Of a stretch of DNA of 64,000 bases, positions 11,449 through 24,316 are shown in pieces. The translations under genes and the position numbers were made by a program. Positions within the stretch are counted from its first letter, which is position 1; every line of letters begins with the position of its first letter. Under the pieces are notes generated by a model. It did not search any database, had not been told where the DNA came from, and saw only the letters and a program-made list of their open reading frames with translations. The stretch comes from Ctena decussata. Taxonomy: Eukaryota; Mollusca; Bivalvia; Lucinida; Lucinidae. The DNA lies in contig OZ022502.1 in NCBI GenBank assembly GCA_963989385.1, forward strand, positions 54,615,454-54,679,453, written 5' to 3'.

Positions 11449-12646
11449 TGTCACCAAGTGACAATTTTGTCCCATTTAATATAAATAAATATAATGATAA
11501 AAAAAAATAAAATAAAAATATATAGAAAATATGTATAGAATATGAATAATAATAATTTGAATAGTTTGACTTGCATGTACTTTCTATTTCAGAAATTTGC
11601 ATTTGATTCTAATATTTTGTCACAATCATTAAAATCATATAATTCATTTTCCATAATATTTCATAATTTAGGTTAAAATATTGCTAACTAAGTCACTTTT
11701 TGAAACTTCATTCAGGAACAATAATGTTTGCTCAAAGGGAAACTGATTTGCATCAATAGAACTATAGGAAGTAATTTAATTATGACACTTGGAGATTGTG
11801 CCCACAGTTGGGTAATTTGACTGTTCTAATTGACCTAATTTGGAGATAAGTTGGCAGATAGTGGAACTTGGCATTTCTCATCTTTTGATTTCTAAACCTA
11901 CTCTTCTCAAAGGATTTTGGCATTTATGACTTCCCCAAGTAATTATGACATTTTTGCACTCAAAATCATATATAAGGTTGGATGTAAACCGAAATCTTCA
12001 GTCGAGTCTCAGTCTAGCATAGTCTAGTCACTGCAAACATCAGGTCTCAGACTCAGCCATCCGTTTCGATAGGTTTGCATGTCGGGATGGTTTAATGTGA
12101 ACTTTGGAACCAGTGTTTTCATGTTTGGATAATAAGAACTATATGTCAGGAACTATAAAGGACTAAAATCATAACTTGGATTGATGAAATTAAAGATTAA
12201 CAAGGGAAGTAACTTTTACAAATTTAACAAATAAATGCTGAAACTTTAATATTTAGTAAGGAACATTTCTAGTTTAAAGAACAACAGACTTGTCATCAAA
12301 TCAGCTAGAGAGTTATACGAGATTTATCTGTTATCACCATACATTATTATTGAAGACCTTTTATGTGTGAATTTGTTAACTAAACTTTGAATATCTATTT
12401 GAAAAAGAAACATTAAATTTTGGAAACTTCAAGAACTCTTTCAGACTTGTTCATTAAGTTGAACCTTACGTCTCCTTAGCTACGTTAATGAGCTAATGAG
12501 TCAGGACCCCTATATGTGACCGATGTCTCCAGGTCAAGCAGAGTTAATTCCCCCTTTGACTCAAACTTTGTGTAGCCAAAATATAAGGCAAAGGACTTGA
12601 CCTGAGTTACAGCCAAATTGGTGGTTGAAAGGACCCATCGGTCGCA
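11449..12646 (+). repeat. 3' LTR of the gag-less Gypsy element
   Basis: 1198 bp, nearly identical to 3807-5002. It begins directly after the polypurine tract and is followed by the CATC target duplication. Confidence 0.92.
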
Positions 12647-12650
12647 CATC

Positions 12651-14126
12651 ACTTAAAACAGTCATAAATTAAAGTGATTAAATTTCATTATAAACAGAAA
12701 TATTACAAATAAAGCTAAGGATAAAAAAATTATAGCCTTGCAAGAAAAATGTTTCATAGCAATATTAATCCTACACTACCACGGTTACGAGAAAATCTTC
12801 ACCATGATTTAGTTTCCTACAATAAACATTTTTTTTCGACACTAATATCTTAAGGGAGCAATACGGTGTATGTATCTTCGTGTCTCCTGTTTATGAATGA
12901 GCAAATCTGTCAGTCAATAATACAATTCTGTGGATTCTAAGATTCTACCCTGGGCTACACAAAACATATTTCGGTTTCTTTGATTAATACGCCCCATTAC
13001 ACTCAAATAAATAAATTTCAATCAAAAATGTTAGCACAAACATCAGCAATTAGGATAACAATTAATAGATTGATCGAACGTTACCCAAAAAATATGTAAT
13101 TATTGTTTTTTAGCTTATAAAGGGATTGTTTAAAACAACAAGTAGTCGATTAACTGTTTATTCATATTTGGTGGTCACGAGTAAGAGTTACGTGACTTCT
13201 TTCTCCCTTTTATCCTCTCTTGTGTTCATTCGTTTATTCTCTCTTTCTTTCCTTCTTAATAAGACAATATAAATATTTTTTTCCTTTCTTAGTTAGATCA
13301 TAAAAGCACATATATAAATACATAAACAGAACACAAATACCAAGAAATGAAGTGGTGTAAGCCATTGAGCAATATAGGCGGATTTGGACTTAAACTAATT
13401 GAAACTATTTTGAGCGAGGTTGTTTCGAAACGCGGCTTTCTGTATGTTTAGAGATCGATGGAAGAAACTTATAATGTACTTCTTTTATAATGAATTACAT
13501 CAATGTAAACCTTGTAAAAATCTCTCAGTGGTGATAACTGATAAAAGTTTTATAGAAAATCCGATCATTTTCAAATTTTAGGCTGAACATAGGCTCTTAG
13601 GCATTTTCAACATTATTCTTATATAATTCCATGTGATTGAAGCTGCAAACTTCAAAAGCCGATGGAAGAATCAAAACATGAAGTTAATTTTTATATTTTT
13701 ATACCATATTAACGGACAAAGACTGAAGTTTATGATCCTAACTTATAAAAAATTGTCGTAATATCATATATAAATGTCACATTTTACATTATATTCCTAT
13801 GTAATTGCATGTAACACTCGACATTATTTGAACAGGTAAGCTTTCGGATAAACCCGTAAGACATTATCGGTAGTTTCCGCCATATTGAAGCATTAAGTTC
13901 CCTATGCCAAATCGGACCGCTCAATCTTGAGATAGATCATTGTCGCGCCCCAGTGTCAAAATTACGGTTGCGGGTGCCTACCGACATAGTTCACTTGAGT
14001 CATAATCATGAAAGTTATTGTCAACTCTTTACCTAGAGACATATTACAAAATACACTTCCATTTAGTCTGCGCCGATTATCTTTTGTAAAAGATTTTTTA
14101 TTGTTAAGACTTATCCTAGGATTATA
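12651..14126. other. Non-coding DNA
   Basis: AT-rich, stops in all frames, no repeat family or exon recognised. Confidence 0.45.
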
Positions 14127-14279
14127 AAACAAGGGGATCATAAGGCCCTGAATCGCTCACCAGAGTAAAAAGTCAAAGGTCAAACTAGGATCATCACTTG
14201 AACAAACCTAATAGTTTAAACTGTAAAAATATGACAGACATTGGTTAGAGCTTAAAAAATGACCTTGGCCTTTATTGCT
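14127..14279 (+). repeat. 5' fragment of a GCTCACC-family element
   Basis: Starts with a decayed AACAAG...GGCCCTGAATCGCTCACC block and continues with sequence (GGTCAAACTAGGATCATCAC...) that matches the start of the element at 25467. It breaks off where the next element begins at 14281. Confidence 0.6.
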
Positions 14280-15856
14280 AAACAAGAGGTCCATGATGGA
14301 CCTAAATCGCTCACCTGAGTTATTATGAAATAACATGGAAGATCATCTATTTGATGATGGTTCAATTGGAGCATTTTTGCACTTTCTAATCTATGTTCTG
14401 ACAAAGTTTCATTTAGATTGGATCTAAACTGTGCCCTCTAGAGTGTATACAATGTTTTTCTAAGATCTGATCTGGAAATGCAGTTTTTGATCAGACATTA
14501 TTCAGTTTCAAACTTGGCCTACATGTCATGAAGATATAGATTCTGACAAAGTTTCATGAAGATTCAATGCAAAATAAAGCCACAATTGTATACACAAGGT
14601 TTTTCTATGATTTAACCTAGTGACCTACCGGAAGTGTTTGACCCGACAATAACCAGTTCCAAACTTGGCGTAGATTTAATTAAGATAATCATTCTGACAA
14701 AGTTTCATGAATATTGAACCAAAACTGTGCCCTCTAGGGTATACACAATGTTTTTCTAAGGTTTGACCTAGTGACCCAGTTTTTGATCCAACATGACCCA
14801 GTTGCACCCTTGGTCTAGATTTGTTGGAGATAAACATTTTGACAAAGTTTCATGAACACTGGATTAAAACGGTGCCCTGTAGAGCATTCACATGTTATTT
14901 CTGAGATCTGACCTAGTGACCTAGTTTTTGATCTGACATGGTCCAGTTTCAAATCTGGTCTAGATTTGATAAAGATAAACATCCTGACAAAGTTTCATGA
15001 AGATTGATACATAACTGTGCCCTCTAAAGTGTACACATGGTTTTTCTAAGATTTGACCTAGTGACCTAGTTTTTGACTCTACATGATTCAGTTTCAATCT
15101 TGTCCTAGATTGTATATGGATAAACATTCTGAAAAAGTTTAATGAAGTTTGGATCATAACTGTGCCCTCTAGAATGTACACAAGGTTTTTCTAAGATTTG
15201 ATCTAGTGACCTAGTTTTTTACCCCACATGATTCAAACTTGGTCTAGATTTCATTAAGATAAACATTCTGACAAAGTTTCATGATGATTTGATCATAACA
15301 GTGCCCTCTGTGTCATTCTAAGATTTATTTCTATTTTAGCTCTGGCGGCCATTTTATTCGAACCGTTTTAGCAAGTTTGGTTCAGGGCCATGAGTCAAAC
15401 ATTTCTGTGAAATTATTTTGAAATCGAGCCATTGGCTTCAGAGGAGATGTCGTTTAAAGGTTTTTCTATTTTCAGATTTCTATTTTTAGCTTTGGCGGCC
15501 ATTTTGTTCAGCGGAGCGGAACCGTTTTAACAATTTTGGTTCAGGGCCATGAGTCAAACATTTCTGTGATTTTTTTTTTTTTGAAATCGAGCCATTGGCT
15601 TCACGGGAGATGTCGTTTAAAGGTTTTTCTATTTTTAGCTCTGGCGGCCATTTTGTTCAGCGGAGCGGAACCATTTTAGCAATTTTGGTTCAGGGCTGAA
15701 ACAGAAACATTTGTGTGAAATTATTTTGAAATCGGCCGACTGGTCTAGGAGGAGATGTCGTTTGAAGAAATTGTTGACGGACGGACGGACGGACGACTGA
15801 CAAATATCGATCACAATAGTTCACCTTGAGCACTTCGTGCTCAAGTGAGCTAAAAA
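14280..15856 (+). mobile_element. GCTCACC-family array element with hairpin ends
   Basis: 5' end: AACAAG (14281-14286), perfect 6-bp hairpin AGGTCC-ATGAT-GGACCT (14287-14303), motif CGCTCACCTGAG (14308-14319). Interior: about seven ~145-bp monomers (CTGACAAAGTTTCA at 14398, 14543, 14694, 14838, 14984, 15129 and 15268) and then three ~150-bp monomers with TGGCGGCC near 15343, 15493 and 15642. A (GGAC)n run lies at about 15778-15795. 3' end: hairpin with arms TTGAGCAC and GTGCTCAA, loop TTC, then GTGAGCTAAAAA. There is no open frame for a transposase, so it is non-autonomous. Confidence 0.8.
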
Positions 15857-18834
15857 GTTCAAGTACTCATTCATTAGACTGTATTTATTATCTCCTGTAC
15901 CAAAATTTTCTACAAGTTCCATGAATTCTTATATTTACCATTTTCCCATAAAAAAGCACCAGAAAGCAAATTTGACCATGCCAAAAGGACGAGTTACACT
16001 TTACCATTGCAATGTGCCCACTGAAAAGGCCGATTTTCGAAGGCAGGCAGATAGCCACAAAAACATGCAGAAATGTTAGCTGTATGTTTCTAGTTTATTC
16101 TGTACGATTTCATTTTCCCGTATTTTAATGCCTTTTAGGTTAATTATGCGGTTGAATACATGTAATGTCTGCAACATTTAACATTGAGCCTATGGGAATT
16201 TGAACTTTCAACGTCCACTATGCATCCAAATTTCACTTCATCCGACCCTCGTAACCACGACAATTTTATACATAATTATTCCTCATATACATATTCATCA
16301 TAATCGGGTTATATTACAGTGGTTACGAGGGTAGGAGTAAACGAAAAATAAACTTTTTGGGTAAATTTTCATGTATCCAACACTAGGACTTAAGGATTTA
16401 TATCAAAACCGCAACAGTATATTTTGTAATTGATAGAAAACAGAGGCATTATTCGACACAACACATCTCTTTCAAAGTGTTCATCTATGTAGTATGTGTT
16501 CCTAATGCCCCCCCCCAAGGATTCTGCGTGTGTGTGTGTGTGTGTGTGGATGGGGGGGGGGGGGGGGGCAGGGAGGAGGCACAGCGCTGGGCATGTGTAT
16601 AGGTATGGCGTTATGTGCGTATGTAGGGCGTTAGACGAAATGTCCTCCATCATCATGCTGTGATATAACCTCTGATGTTATAATGTTGCGACGTGGTCAG
16701 ATGATGTATCCCTCTGCCTAAAGCTGATGCATTGTAAAATTCTGTGACCTTGAACTTTGGTCCACTAACTTTGTATGAAAAGTTACTTGGATGAGCTTTT
16801 TCCTTACCTCTTTTGATATCTTTGGTGTAGGAGTGCTGATATTTGATCAGATCATATCCTTAATCATCTATAATACTAAATAAACGAAGTAACGCATAAA
16901 CTGCAAAATTGGTGGCATTTTCAAGCATAATTTCTATATGGTTGGAGGTTGTAAAATCGTGGGAGTTGTAAATTCGTGGGTGTTAGTTATTTGCATAATA
17001 TTCATGCGCAAAAGAAGTTCCACTAAGTGTTTCTGCCAACATTTAACCATGCATAAAAGTTTTATTTCATAACAAAAGCAAATGCCTAGAGCCTAAATAG
17101 GGAATTTAACTTTAAAACCAGTTTGACCAATTGCTTTTATGCCTTCTTTTGTTATTTCTTTTTTTGCATACCTGAAAAGCGGACATTCTCTAATCATGGA
17201 TATTAGCCTGAGAAAATATTGCAATGATTACTGATTTTGCACTTTCCAGTGAACAGTTGGTCCTAGTATGGGGCCCAAATTTTATTGCAAAATTGTTCTC
17301 TTATTTGATTATCATACTGGGGGTCCTTATATGCTTTTTCTTGAAAAATAAAAGTGTTATGTTTTGAGAGTAGGGTTAAATCCAGGCTCGTATTTTTTTT
17401 CTCAAAGAAAACAGTGTGTGCATACTGTTGTTTTGTGTTCAAGCAGATATGCCCATGCAGTGATACAGGAATTTCAACTCGTTCTGTTAAAGGACTATGA
17501 CGCTACAGTTATAAATGTGTACGTTGTAGGAAAGTCAATGTAGAGCTTTATGAATTCTGTTTGAATGGATGGGTATCTGCCTTTAATTATCAATATCTGT
17601 TTGGATTATCTATAATCTGTTTAAGACTAAAAAGTTTCTAAAAGCATCTATGCAATAGAAAATAATAAGCAAGTGACTTGACGTGGGTATGTCGATTTTT
17701 TATCACGGGGCGGAACACATGCACGAATTTACAACCCAGTGACATCTGTTATAAATAGATCACCCAATCTCAAGCGGATGAATTTTCTAACTTTGAAACG
17801 ATATTGCTTTGCATCGAAACTGTATCAGTTTATTCATCTAGTGTTGTGGTCTAATTATGCCATAAGAGAATATCAAGAAATTGTTTGGCATGTGACTGTC
17901 ACGTGATCGAGCTCTTATATCCACGATATTACCACCTTCAAGGCTACTGGTTCTTTCGCATATTGCTATCATTGATAATTTCGGTTAGCATGTGTTTTAG
18001 TTTCACGTAGATTTAAATAATTTGGGAATTAAATTCATCTTTCATTTTAAATTCTCCCAAGTATTTTTCTAGAAACTTCGACTATTGGTCGTTTTTTTTT
18101 TTTGTTTTTTTTTTGTCAACAATGGGTGCGTTCGAGTGAAATTATCGTGTACTCGAATACACGTTTTAAATTAATCCGGTCGTTTCGGTTCTGCGTCGTT
18201 ATATCGGCGCGCTGCTTAGCAAGTCCAAATTTAGCAGGTTCTAATGCAAAAATCCGACCCATGAACGTACCTCATTCCCCATAAATAACGATTTATTTTT
18301 GTATTTTGCTCATATGTCTAAACGGATGAAGAACTAAATGGTCATAGTCCCGACGGACCTGGCTCGAAACGACCCATTTTCTTCCAGAACGATAGTCAAT
18401 ACGAGTAGCCAATCGAACTCGCCCATTGAAGAATAAAGCTCAACGCACATGGTCTTTCGAAAAGTTGGACGGACACACGGCGCCAAGTGTGTGCGGTTAT
18501 GGTTACGTACCGCTGAGCCACTTGGGGAACGTCGTTAGGAGAATTCAACTGAACTGAACTTTCGAAAAGACAAAAATTAAAAATGTCTAAGGTTAACACA
18601 CATGCGCCATGTAAGAAAGGGCATTTTTTCCAGCGAAGCAGACAAATCAATTTCAATGAATCAACGAAGCTGAATAAGCCTTTAATTTTCAGAGGGCTTG
18701 AATATTTTCCCCCAAAACGTTCCAGGACCCATTTTTTCCAGAAAAAAATACCCAGGACAGGTCACATAACCAAGATGGCAAACATTTATTATGGTAAAAA
18801 ATTTTCAAAAATCTTCTCCCCAAGAACCACGCCG
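15857..18834. other. Non-coding DNA with a small hairpin and microsatellites
   Basis: Contains a perfect 14-bp inverted repeat ACCCTCGTAACCAC (16245-16258) and its inverse (16319-16332), a (GT)n plus G-run at about 16527-16568, and T-runs near 18091-18115. The sequence at 18440-18540 has a box-A-like stretch on the minus strand without a box B. No gene is recognised. Confidence 0.5.
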
Positions 18835-19085
18835 GGCCGCGTAGCGCAATCGGTAGGGCACCAGACTCATAAGTTCGAAACCCGGTCTGGCCACATACTT
18901 TCGTTTCTCCTTCCGCTGATTCAAGAAGGGCAGTTGTCAGTTACTGGCGAAAGTGTGTGCACTTAGTACTGGTTAACCGCTTAGGAGGTCTAAGCCTGCC
19001 CAGGAATAGTGTGGTTAGGTTAACTGACCGTCCCGACATGACCTTAGCTGTTTACCGTTGACGTTAAGCATCAAATCAACCAATT
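18835..19085 (+). mobile_element. tRNA-derived SINE
   Basis: The head resembles a tRNA-Met: box-A-like TAGCGCAATCGG, anticodon-loop-like CAGACTCATAA, then box-B-like GTTCGAAACCC, with the variable region deleted. A body without coding potential follows, ending near GTTAAGCATCAAATCAACC. This fits an internal Pol III promoter SINE. It could belong to one of the molluscan V-SINE or MetaSINE families, but I cannot assign it without alignment. Confidence 0.75.
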
Positions 19086-20489
19086 CTCCCCCAGAACCAC
19101 AAATCCTATGATCTTGAAACTTAGCATGTCGCATCAAGGACTCAAAAGCTCAACAAAATTTATATAAATGATGACCCCGGGATGTCCTTGATCTGTTTTA
19201 CGGCAAGGTCAACTTTTGAGTCACATAGGTTTTTCTATAGGAAAAAGTGAAGAAAGTTGATTTTTTTAGAAACAATGCAGTCTGCTACCTGAAAGTTTGT
19301 AGATGCAGACAACTAATTAGGTAAATGAAGCTTTAGTGAATATTCATGGTAAAGGTCATATCTTCACCTGGGCCTAAGGCCATTTACATTGAAAAATTAA
19401 AACTCGCTTTTTTTTTAATATAAACTTGACCATCATGAAATATTTCCGCGCTTGCGCGTGCTCTTTTCTAGTATCCTTAAAATGTAGGAAGTGCAAAGCA
19501 TCCATGCACACTGAGTCCTTGAACTTTATGCATGGACCAGGATTTTCACTTATATCGCAACACGGTTTTTGGATTTGTAATATAATTACAAATAGATGGT
19601 CAGTCAAACGATGCAAAAATATCCTCATACTATTTGTAGGTTACTGTGACATACATTTAAAAGTTCACTGTTCTTTTCCTTATATATTCAACATTATATG
19701 TGCATCATACTAAAGACAATGGTTCAGTCAGACTTTGCAAATGACGTCATACTATTTTAGGTCATTGTGACTTGTATTTCATGGTCCATTGAATTAATGT
19801 TTTATTTCGAACTAATATTTAATCTTCATCGGACTTGGAATAGTAAGTAACTTCAGCGCTGCGTCTCATTTGGTACTACATGTAGGTCCCTGTGGCCTAT
19901 ATTTCTTGGCTCACTGATGTTGTCTAATATTTTAAACATCTGTACTTGTGTAGCATCCATAAATGCGTAATATTTCATACGTGATTAATTGTATTTTGAT
20001 ATGATGACGCTTTCATTATATGTATAAATAGTGAATAATGCTTAAGAAAAGAAGAAGGTTGGTGACCTTTTCACGCACTTGCCAGAACACAAGCATGCAA
20101 ACGCGTTTCGCCAAGAATACTTTTGTTAAACAATAATGGTCGGTATGATAAACTTCCTGTTCATTTGTTTCATTGTTTTCACAATAGCAAACGCTTAACA
20201 TGCTTATTATTGTGTTAATAAATCTACTGTTCAGAGGTTTCCTAAAAATTCAAATAAAATTTCTCCTTCCTAGATGGTTTGAGCGAAAGTATCTCTTTTA
20301 GACTGTGGATAAGAACCAAAAGTATTATATCTGTCAGTTTGGAGGGCTGATATGTCAGCGGAATTGCTGATTATATCGAAAACCCGTAGGTAGTTAGTGT
20401 ACCCCGTTCAGCACCCCATATGCAATAAACCGGAAGTCACGTGATTATTTATGAAACCGCAAACTTAAAAATGTGCTTATATAAACCAA
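19086..20489. repeat. Degenerate ~125-bp repeats in non-coding DNA
   Basis: Blocks of the form GGTCATTGTGACTTGTATTTC...CACTGATGTT recur near 19636, 19760 and 19886 with spacing of about 125 bp. The rest shows nothing recognisable. Confidence 0.45.
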
Positions 20490-22798
20490 CAAATGCCAAG
20501 CTTTTATAAACATAAATTTTATCAGGATCGGTCGTGGGCACAAAAACGGCCAAAGTGTAACCCGTCCTTTGTCAAAGTCAACCCAAGGTCATCATTTGAA
20601 CTATCTTGGGCCAAAATTTTCAAAACTTTCCATGAAATCTTGTGTTCTAACATTTTCTCACATTTGACCATGCCGTAAAAAGGTCAAGGTCAACCCATGG
20701 ACATTCATTTAAATTATCTTGCTATTACTGGAGTACCCAATGCAGCATACCAAGTTTCAAGGCCATCATCAGTTGGTTCTGGAGAAGAAAAATTTTAAAG
20801 GTTTTTACCATAATTGGGGATAGCAGCCAGGTTGATCATGTGACCTGGACCAGTAGAAACTGAAATTTCTTCCCTCAGCCACAGGGGACTCTTTAAGAAA
20901 TCTGGTTACCAATGGCCCAGTAGCTTTTGAGAAAATTATTTAAAATTGTCAAAATATGAGAGTTCTGGGTCAAAGGTCAAGGAATGATCTTGACCTCTTG
21001 TACTCATATAACTTCGTGTACTCATTAAGATGAATGTATATAACAATTTTTAGGCCTTAATGTTCAAAACTGTCAATGTAATCTTATACTCTAGCATTTT
21101 CCCATAACTGCCCTTGCCGTAAAACGGTCAAAGTGAACCCAAGGTCATCATTTGTACCATCATGATAGAACTCGAGAACCCGATGCTTCATACCAAGTTT
21201 CAAGGCCATCGGTCAATTGGGTCTGGAGAAGAAGATTTTTTAATCTTTTTACCGTATATGGGCATGGCAGCCATGTTGGTCATGTGACCTGGACCGTTTG
21301 AACAAATTTTCATTCCCTCAACCCGTGGAGGCTCTATATGAAATTTGATTTCAACTGGCCCAGTGGCTTTTCAGGAGATTGTTTGAAATTGTCAAAATCT
21401 GAGAGTTCAGGGTCAAAGGTTAAAGAATGATCTTGACCTCTTGTACTCATAGATCTTCATGTACTCATTAAGAAGAATGTTTATACCAGTTTATTGGCCT
21501 TAATCTTTAAAACTTTTCAATGAAATCTTATGTTCTAGAATTTTCCCATATTTGTCCTTGATGCAACAAAAGATCAAGGTCAACCCAAGGTCATAATTTC
21601 CATACCAAGTTTCAAGGCCATCGGTCAACTGATTCTGGAGATGAAGATTTTTTAATCTTTTTACAGTATACGGGCGTGGCGGCCATGTTGGTCATGTGAC
21701 CTGAACCACTGAACACATTTTTGTTCCCTCAACCCCTCGAGGCTCTATATAAAATTTGGTTTCAATTGGCCAGTGTTTTTTGAGGATATTGTTTGAAATT
21801 GCCAAAATATGCGAGTTCAAGGTCAAAGGTCAAAGACTGACATTGACCTTTTATACTCATAAATCTTCATGTACTCATTAAGATAAATGTATTAACTAAT
21901 ATTTAGGCCTAAATCTTCAAAACTTTCCATGAAATTTTATATTCTAGCATTTTCCCATATTTGACCTTGCCGTAAAAAAGGACAAGGTCGAACCAAGGCC
22001 ATAATTTGAACAATCTTGATAGTACTCGAGTACCCAATGCTATATACACCAAGTTTCAAGGCCATCGGTCAATTGGGTCTGGAGAAGAAGATTTTTAAAG
22101 CTTTTTTACCATAATTTGGGATAGCAGCCATGTTGGTCATGTGACCTGGACCGTTTGAACAAATTTTCATTCCCTCAACTCCTGGAGGCTCTATATGAAA
22201 TTTGGTGTTAATTGGCCCAGTGGCTTTCGAGGAGATTGTTCGAAATTGTCAAAATATGCGAGTTCAGGGTCAAAGGTCAAAGAATGACTATGACCTTTTG
22301 TACTCATAAATTTTCATGTACTCATAAAGATGAATGTATACACTAATTTTTAGGCCAAAATCTTGGTACATTCCATGAAATCTTACGTTCTAGCATTTTC
22401 CATATAAAAGCCCCAGAAAGCAAATTTGACACCGCCGTAAAAAGGTCAAGGTCAACCCAAGGTCATAATTTGAACAATCTTGGTAGTACTTGCGAACCAA
22501 ATGCTAAATACCAGGTTTCAAGGCCATCGGCCTATTGGTTCTGGATAAGTAGATTTTTAATTTTTTTTTTACCATATATGGATGTGGCGGCCATGTTGGT
22601 TATGTGGCCATGACCGTTTGAACACTATTTCGTTCCCCCTTCCTCTGGAGGCTATATCTGAAATTTGGTTACAATTGGCCCAGTAGTTTCAGAGGAGAAG
22701 TCGTTTGATATTGTGGATGGACGGACGGACGATGGACGGCGAAGCCTGCCTATACTATAAGCTCCCCCGGAGCCTCTGGCTCATGAGAGCTAAAAAGG
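20490..22798 (+). mobile_element. Array element with ~440-460-bp monomers and a GCTC-type 3' hairpin
   Basis: About five monomers. The landmark near TTGGTCATGTGACCTGGACC occurs at about 20831, 21274, 21686, 22132 and 22594. A (GGAC)n run lies near 22719-22733. The 3' end (22760-22796) has arms GGAGCC and GGCTC around TCT and ends in GAGAGCTAAAAA. It shares the lead-in CCTATACTATAAGCTC (with small differences) with the 3' end at 28404, although the arrays are unrelated. A 5' AACAAG end was not found. Confidence 0.7.
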
Positions 22799-22902
22799 TC
22801 ATCACAATAACTGATTAATGTTCTATAGGATGTACTTTCGATAGGCGTAGACACAGCCATAACTTTTGAATAATTTTTCTTTTTCTTTATTTATGTTTGC
22901 AG
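22799..22902. other. Non-coding flank with splice-acceptor-like tract
   Basis: The last 35 bases form a T/C-rich tract ending TTTGCAG at 22896-22902, a good splice-acceptor match on the plus strand. Confidence 0.4.
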
Positions 22903-23015
22903 AATACAGACAGGCAATGGCCAACACTTTAAGACATTTACTACAAAGTGGAACTTGTGGCCAGCGACGGATTCAGTATGCGGCACGCGGGACTACCAAA
23001 TACTGTGTACTATAA
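22903..23015 (+). CDS. Possible host exon with short basic reading frame
   Basis: Begins directly after the acceptor-like TTTGCAG. An ATG at 22917 in acceptable context opens a 32-codon frame to the stop at 23013-23015. The peptide starts MANTLRHLLQ and is rich in R, with no acidic residue, which would suit a mitochondrial presequence or simply a non-coding exon. No clear donor was found (a GTACTA near the end is weak). The opposite strand carries a competing exon candidate at 23059-23151. I do not recognise the gene, and chance is a real alternative. Confidence 0.25.
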
Positions 23016-23058
23016 TAACGAAAGATCACACTAGACGGCATAGTCTTACGTGTCTTAC

Positions 23059-23151
23059 CTCGACAGTTGCTTCATCTTCGCCAGCGTCATCTTCTGGATC
23101 ATTGCTTTCATCAGGTTTTTTGTCCATTTTGATTAGTCTGAGTGAACATTA
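23059..23151 (-). CDS. Possible host first coding exon (acidic N-terminus)
   Basis: On the minus strand a pyrimidine-rich tract and TTTTCAG precede 23151. A 24-base untranslated stretch then leads to ATG at 23125-23127 in good context (AAAATGG). Twenty-three codons follow (MDKKPDESND..., strongly acidic) and end on a codon boundary at a GTAAGA donor (23053-23058). Acceptor, start context, open frame and donor together look like a genuine exon, but it is short. No partner exon was identified, and the gene is not recognised. Confidence 0.4.
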
Positions 23152-23224
23152 CTGAAAAGACACATGGACACATAATTATGACATACCATAAGGTGCAAGC
23201 ATAATGTCGAACTGAACGTTATAT

Positions 23225-23482
23225 TAAGATTAAGTCATAGCCTAGTGGTCGTAAGGGTAGTGGGGGCTAGTGGCTCATTGTGTCTTGATCACAGCATATG
23301 AAAGGCAGAGCCCATCCCTCTCCTTTGGCTGCCTTATCCTTCCCTGTTTCGAAAAAGGTACCAATTTACTGCTGGGTTGACACAGGGAGTTCTCCAGTCG
23401 TCGGTTGACCAACCCGAGATTCGAACCCGCGGACTGCTGCACCATAAGTAGGTCGCTCTAACCATTCGACCACGCTAGTATA
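23225..23482 (-). mobile_element. tRNA-derived SINE, minus strand
   Basis: The minus-strand head has a tRNA-like box A (GTGGTCGAATGGTTAGAG) and box B (GGGTTCGAATCTC) about 45 bases apart, near normal tRNA spacing. A ~180-bp non-coding body follows to about 23225. It differs from the SINE at 18835 in both head and body. Confidence 0.75.
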
Positions 23483-24064
23483 CTATTTTTGTAAACTATC
23501 ACTGCCTCTTCATATGTAAGCAAACAGGAAAAAAGGCTTAATAACACTATTTCTTTGGCAGCCATTAAAGTGACCTTTGGGATATCACAACCGGGTTTTA
23601 TACTCAAACACCAACTCAATGTGAATGGCTACCTTAGCCTACCTATAAGGCCAAAAACACCGCTGTCATTTGTATTTCTTCTAAATGGGGGTCGCCTCGT
23701 AAAGGAAAAAATATGCTGCCTTTTACCAACTCTTAAAGAAGCAAATTGATCCCTTTACTCGGACGAGCAGACTCCTGTTGCGTGTAATGGCTCTTCTTAT
23801 AGAAAGGCCAATAATTGTGGCAATTAAGATACACCCGGGCGGTTTTGTATGGCTGTCACGATTCCTATTGCCAAATGTTCCTTGCATTTGTGTCTAAACA
23901 GTCGCCAAAGAGCCAAAACGTCCAGTAAGGCAAACCGCGACAGGGAGGAGGTAAACCCGGACAGCTGCCGCTCTGTTAAGAAAAATAGCTTGTGAAGATC
24001 TGAAGCATGTAAATACACTAAATTTATCAAATTCTACAAAATCTAAAATCTCTTGGTTCGGGAA
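23483..24064. other. Non-coding DNA
   Basis: No exon or repeat recognised with confidence. Short open frames here lack any domain signature. Confidence 0.4.
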
Positions 24065-24315
24065 TTATGATGTAAGATAAAAGTTTGATATAGTACGGGT
24101 GGTCGTGGTGGGCGATGGTGCTGGGTAACTTTCAGTGCAGGGCGTCCTACTAATTTGGATAACGTAGGACAAGGACCTGCTGTTCTTTCAGTAGGTGCGT
24201 GTGGGTGGTTGTTTAGACATTTTCTCTCCCCTATCATAAATCTTTTCTTTATCCCTCTCTCTGAGAGACGGCTCTATGAAGACTGAAATGCTTTCTCAAA
24301 GAGCCGTTAAGACTA
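24065..24315 (+). mobile_element. SINE-like dispersed repeat, copy 1
   Basis: Matches 29308-29570 on the opposite strand over about 200 bp. Shared blocks include GGGCGATGGTGCTGG, GGGCGTCCT, GAGACGGC and a GCCGTTAA-like 3' block. Non-coding. Its 3' end abuts the AACAAG start at 24317. Confidence 0.6.
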
Positions 24316-24316
24316 A

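Larger units (their letters stand above)
3803..12650 (+). mobile_element. Complete Ty3/Gypsy-type LTR retrotransposon without gag
   Basis: Two direct LTRs (3807-5002 and 11449-12646) begin TGTCACC and end in GCA. They flank a leader, one long Pol frame and a polypurine tract. The 4-bp sequence CATC directly abuts both outer ends (3803-3806 and 12647-12650), which is a target-site duplication. By eye the LTRs differ at four positions plus a 2-nt difference in an A-run, so the insertion is recent. Pol order is protease, RT, RNase H, integrase, the standard Ty3/Gypsy order. No gag is recognisable between the 5' LTR and Pol, so particle formation would need Gag supplied in trans or encoded in an unrecognised way. 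Confidence 0.93.

Noticed and set aside
18835..18895. Functional tRNA-Met gene
   Set aside because: The variable region and part of the anticodon and T arms are deleted; it fits a SINE head.
19555..19600. 2A-like DISENPGP on the minus strand
   Set aside because: It lies in a short frame with no LINE endonuclease or RT nearby, in degenerate repeat DNA; a chance match is more likely.
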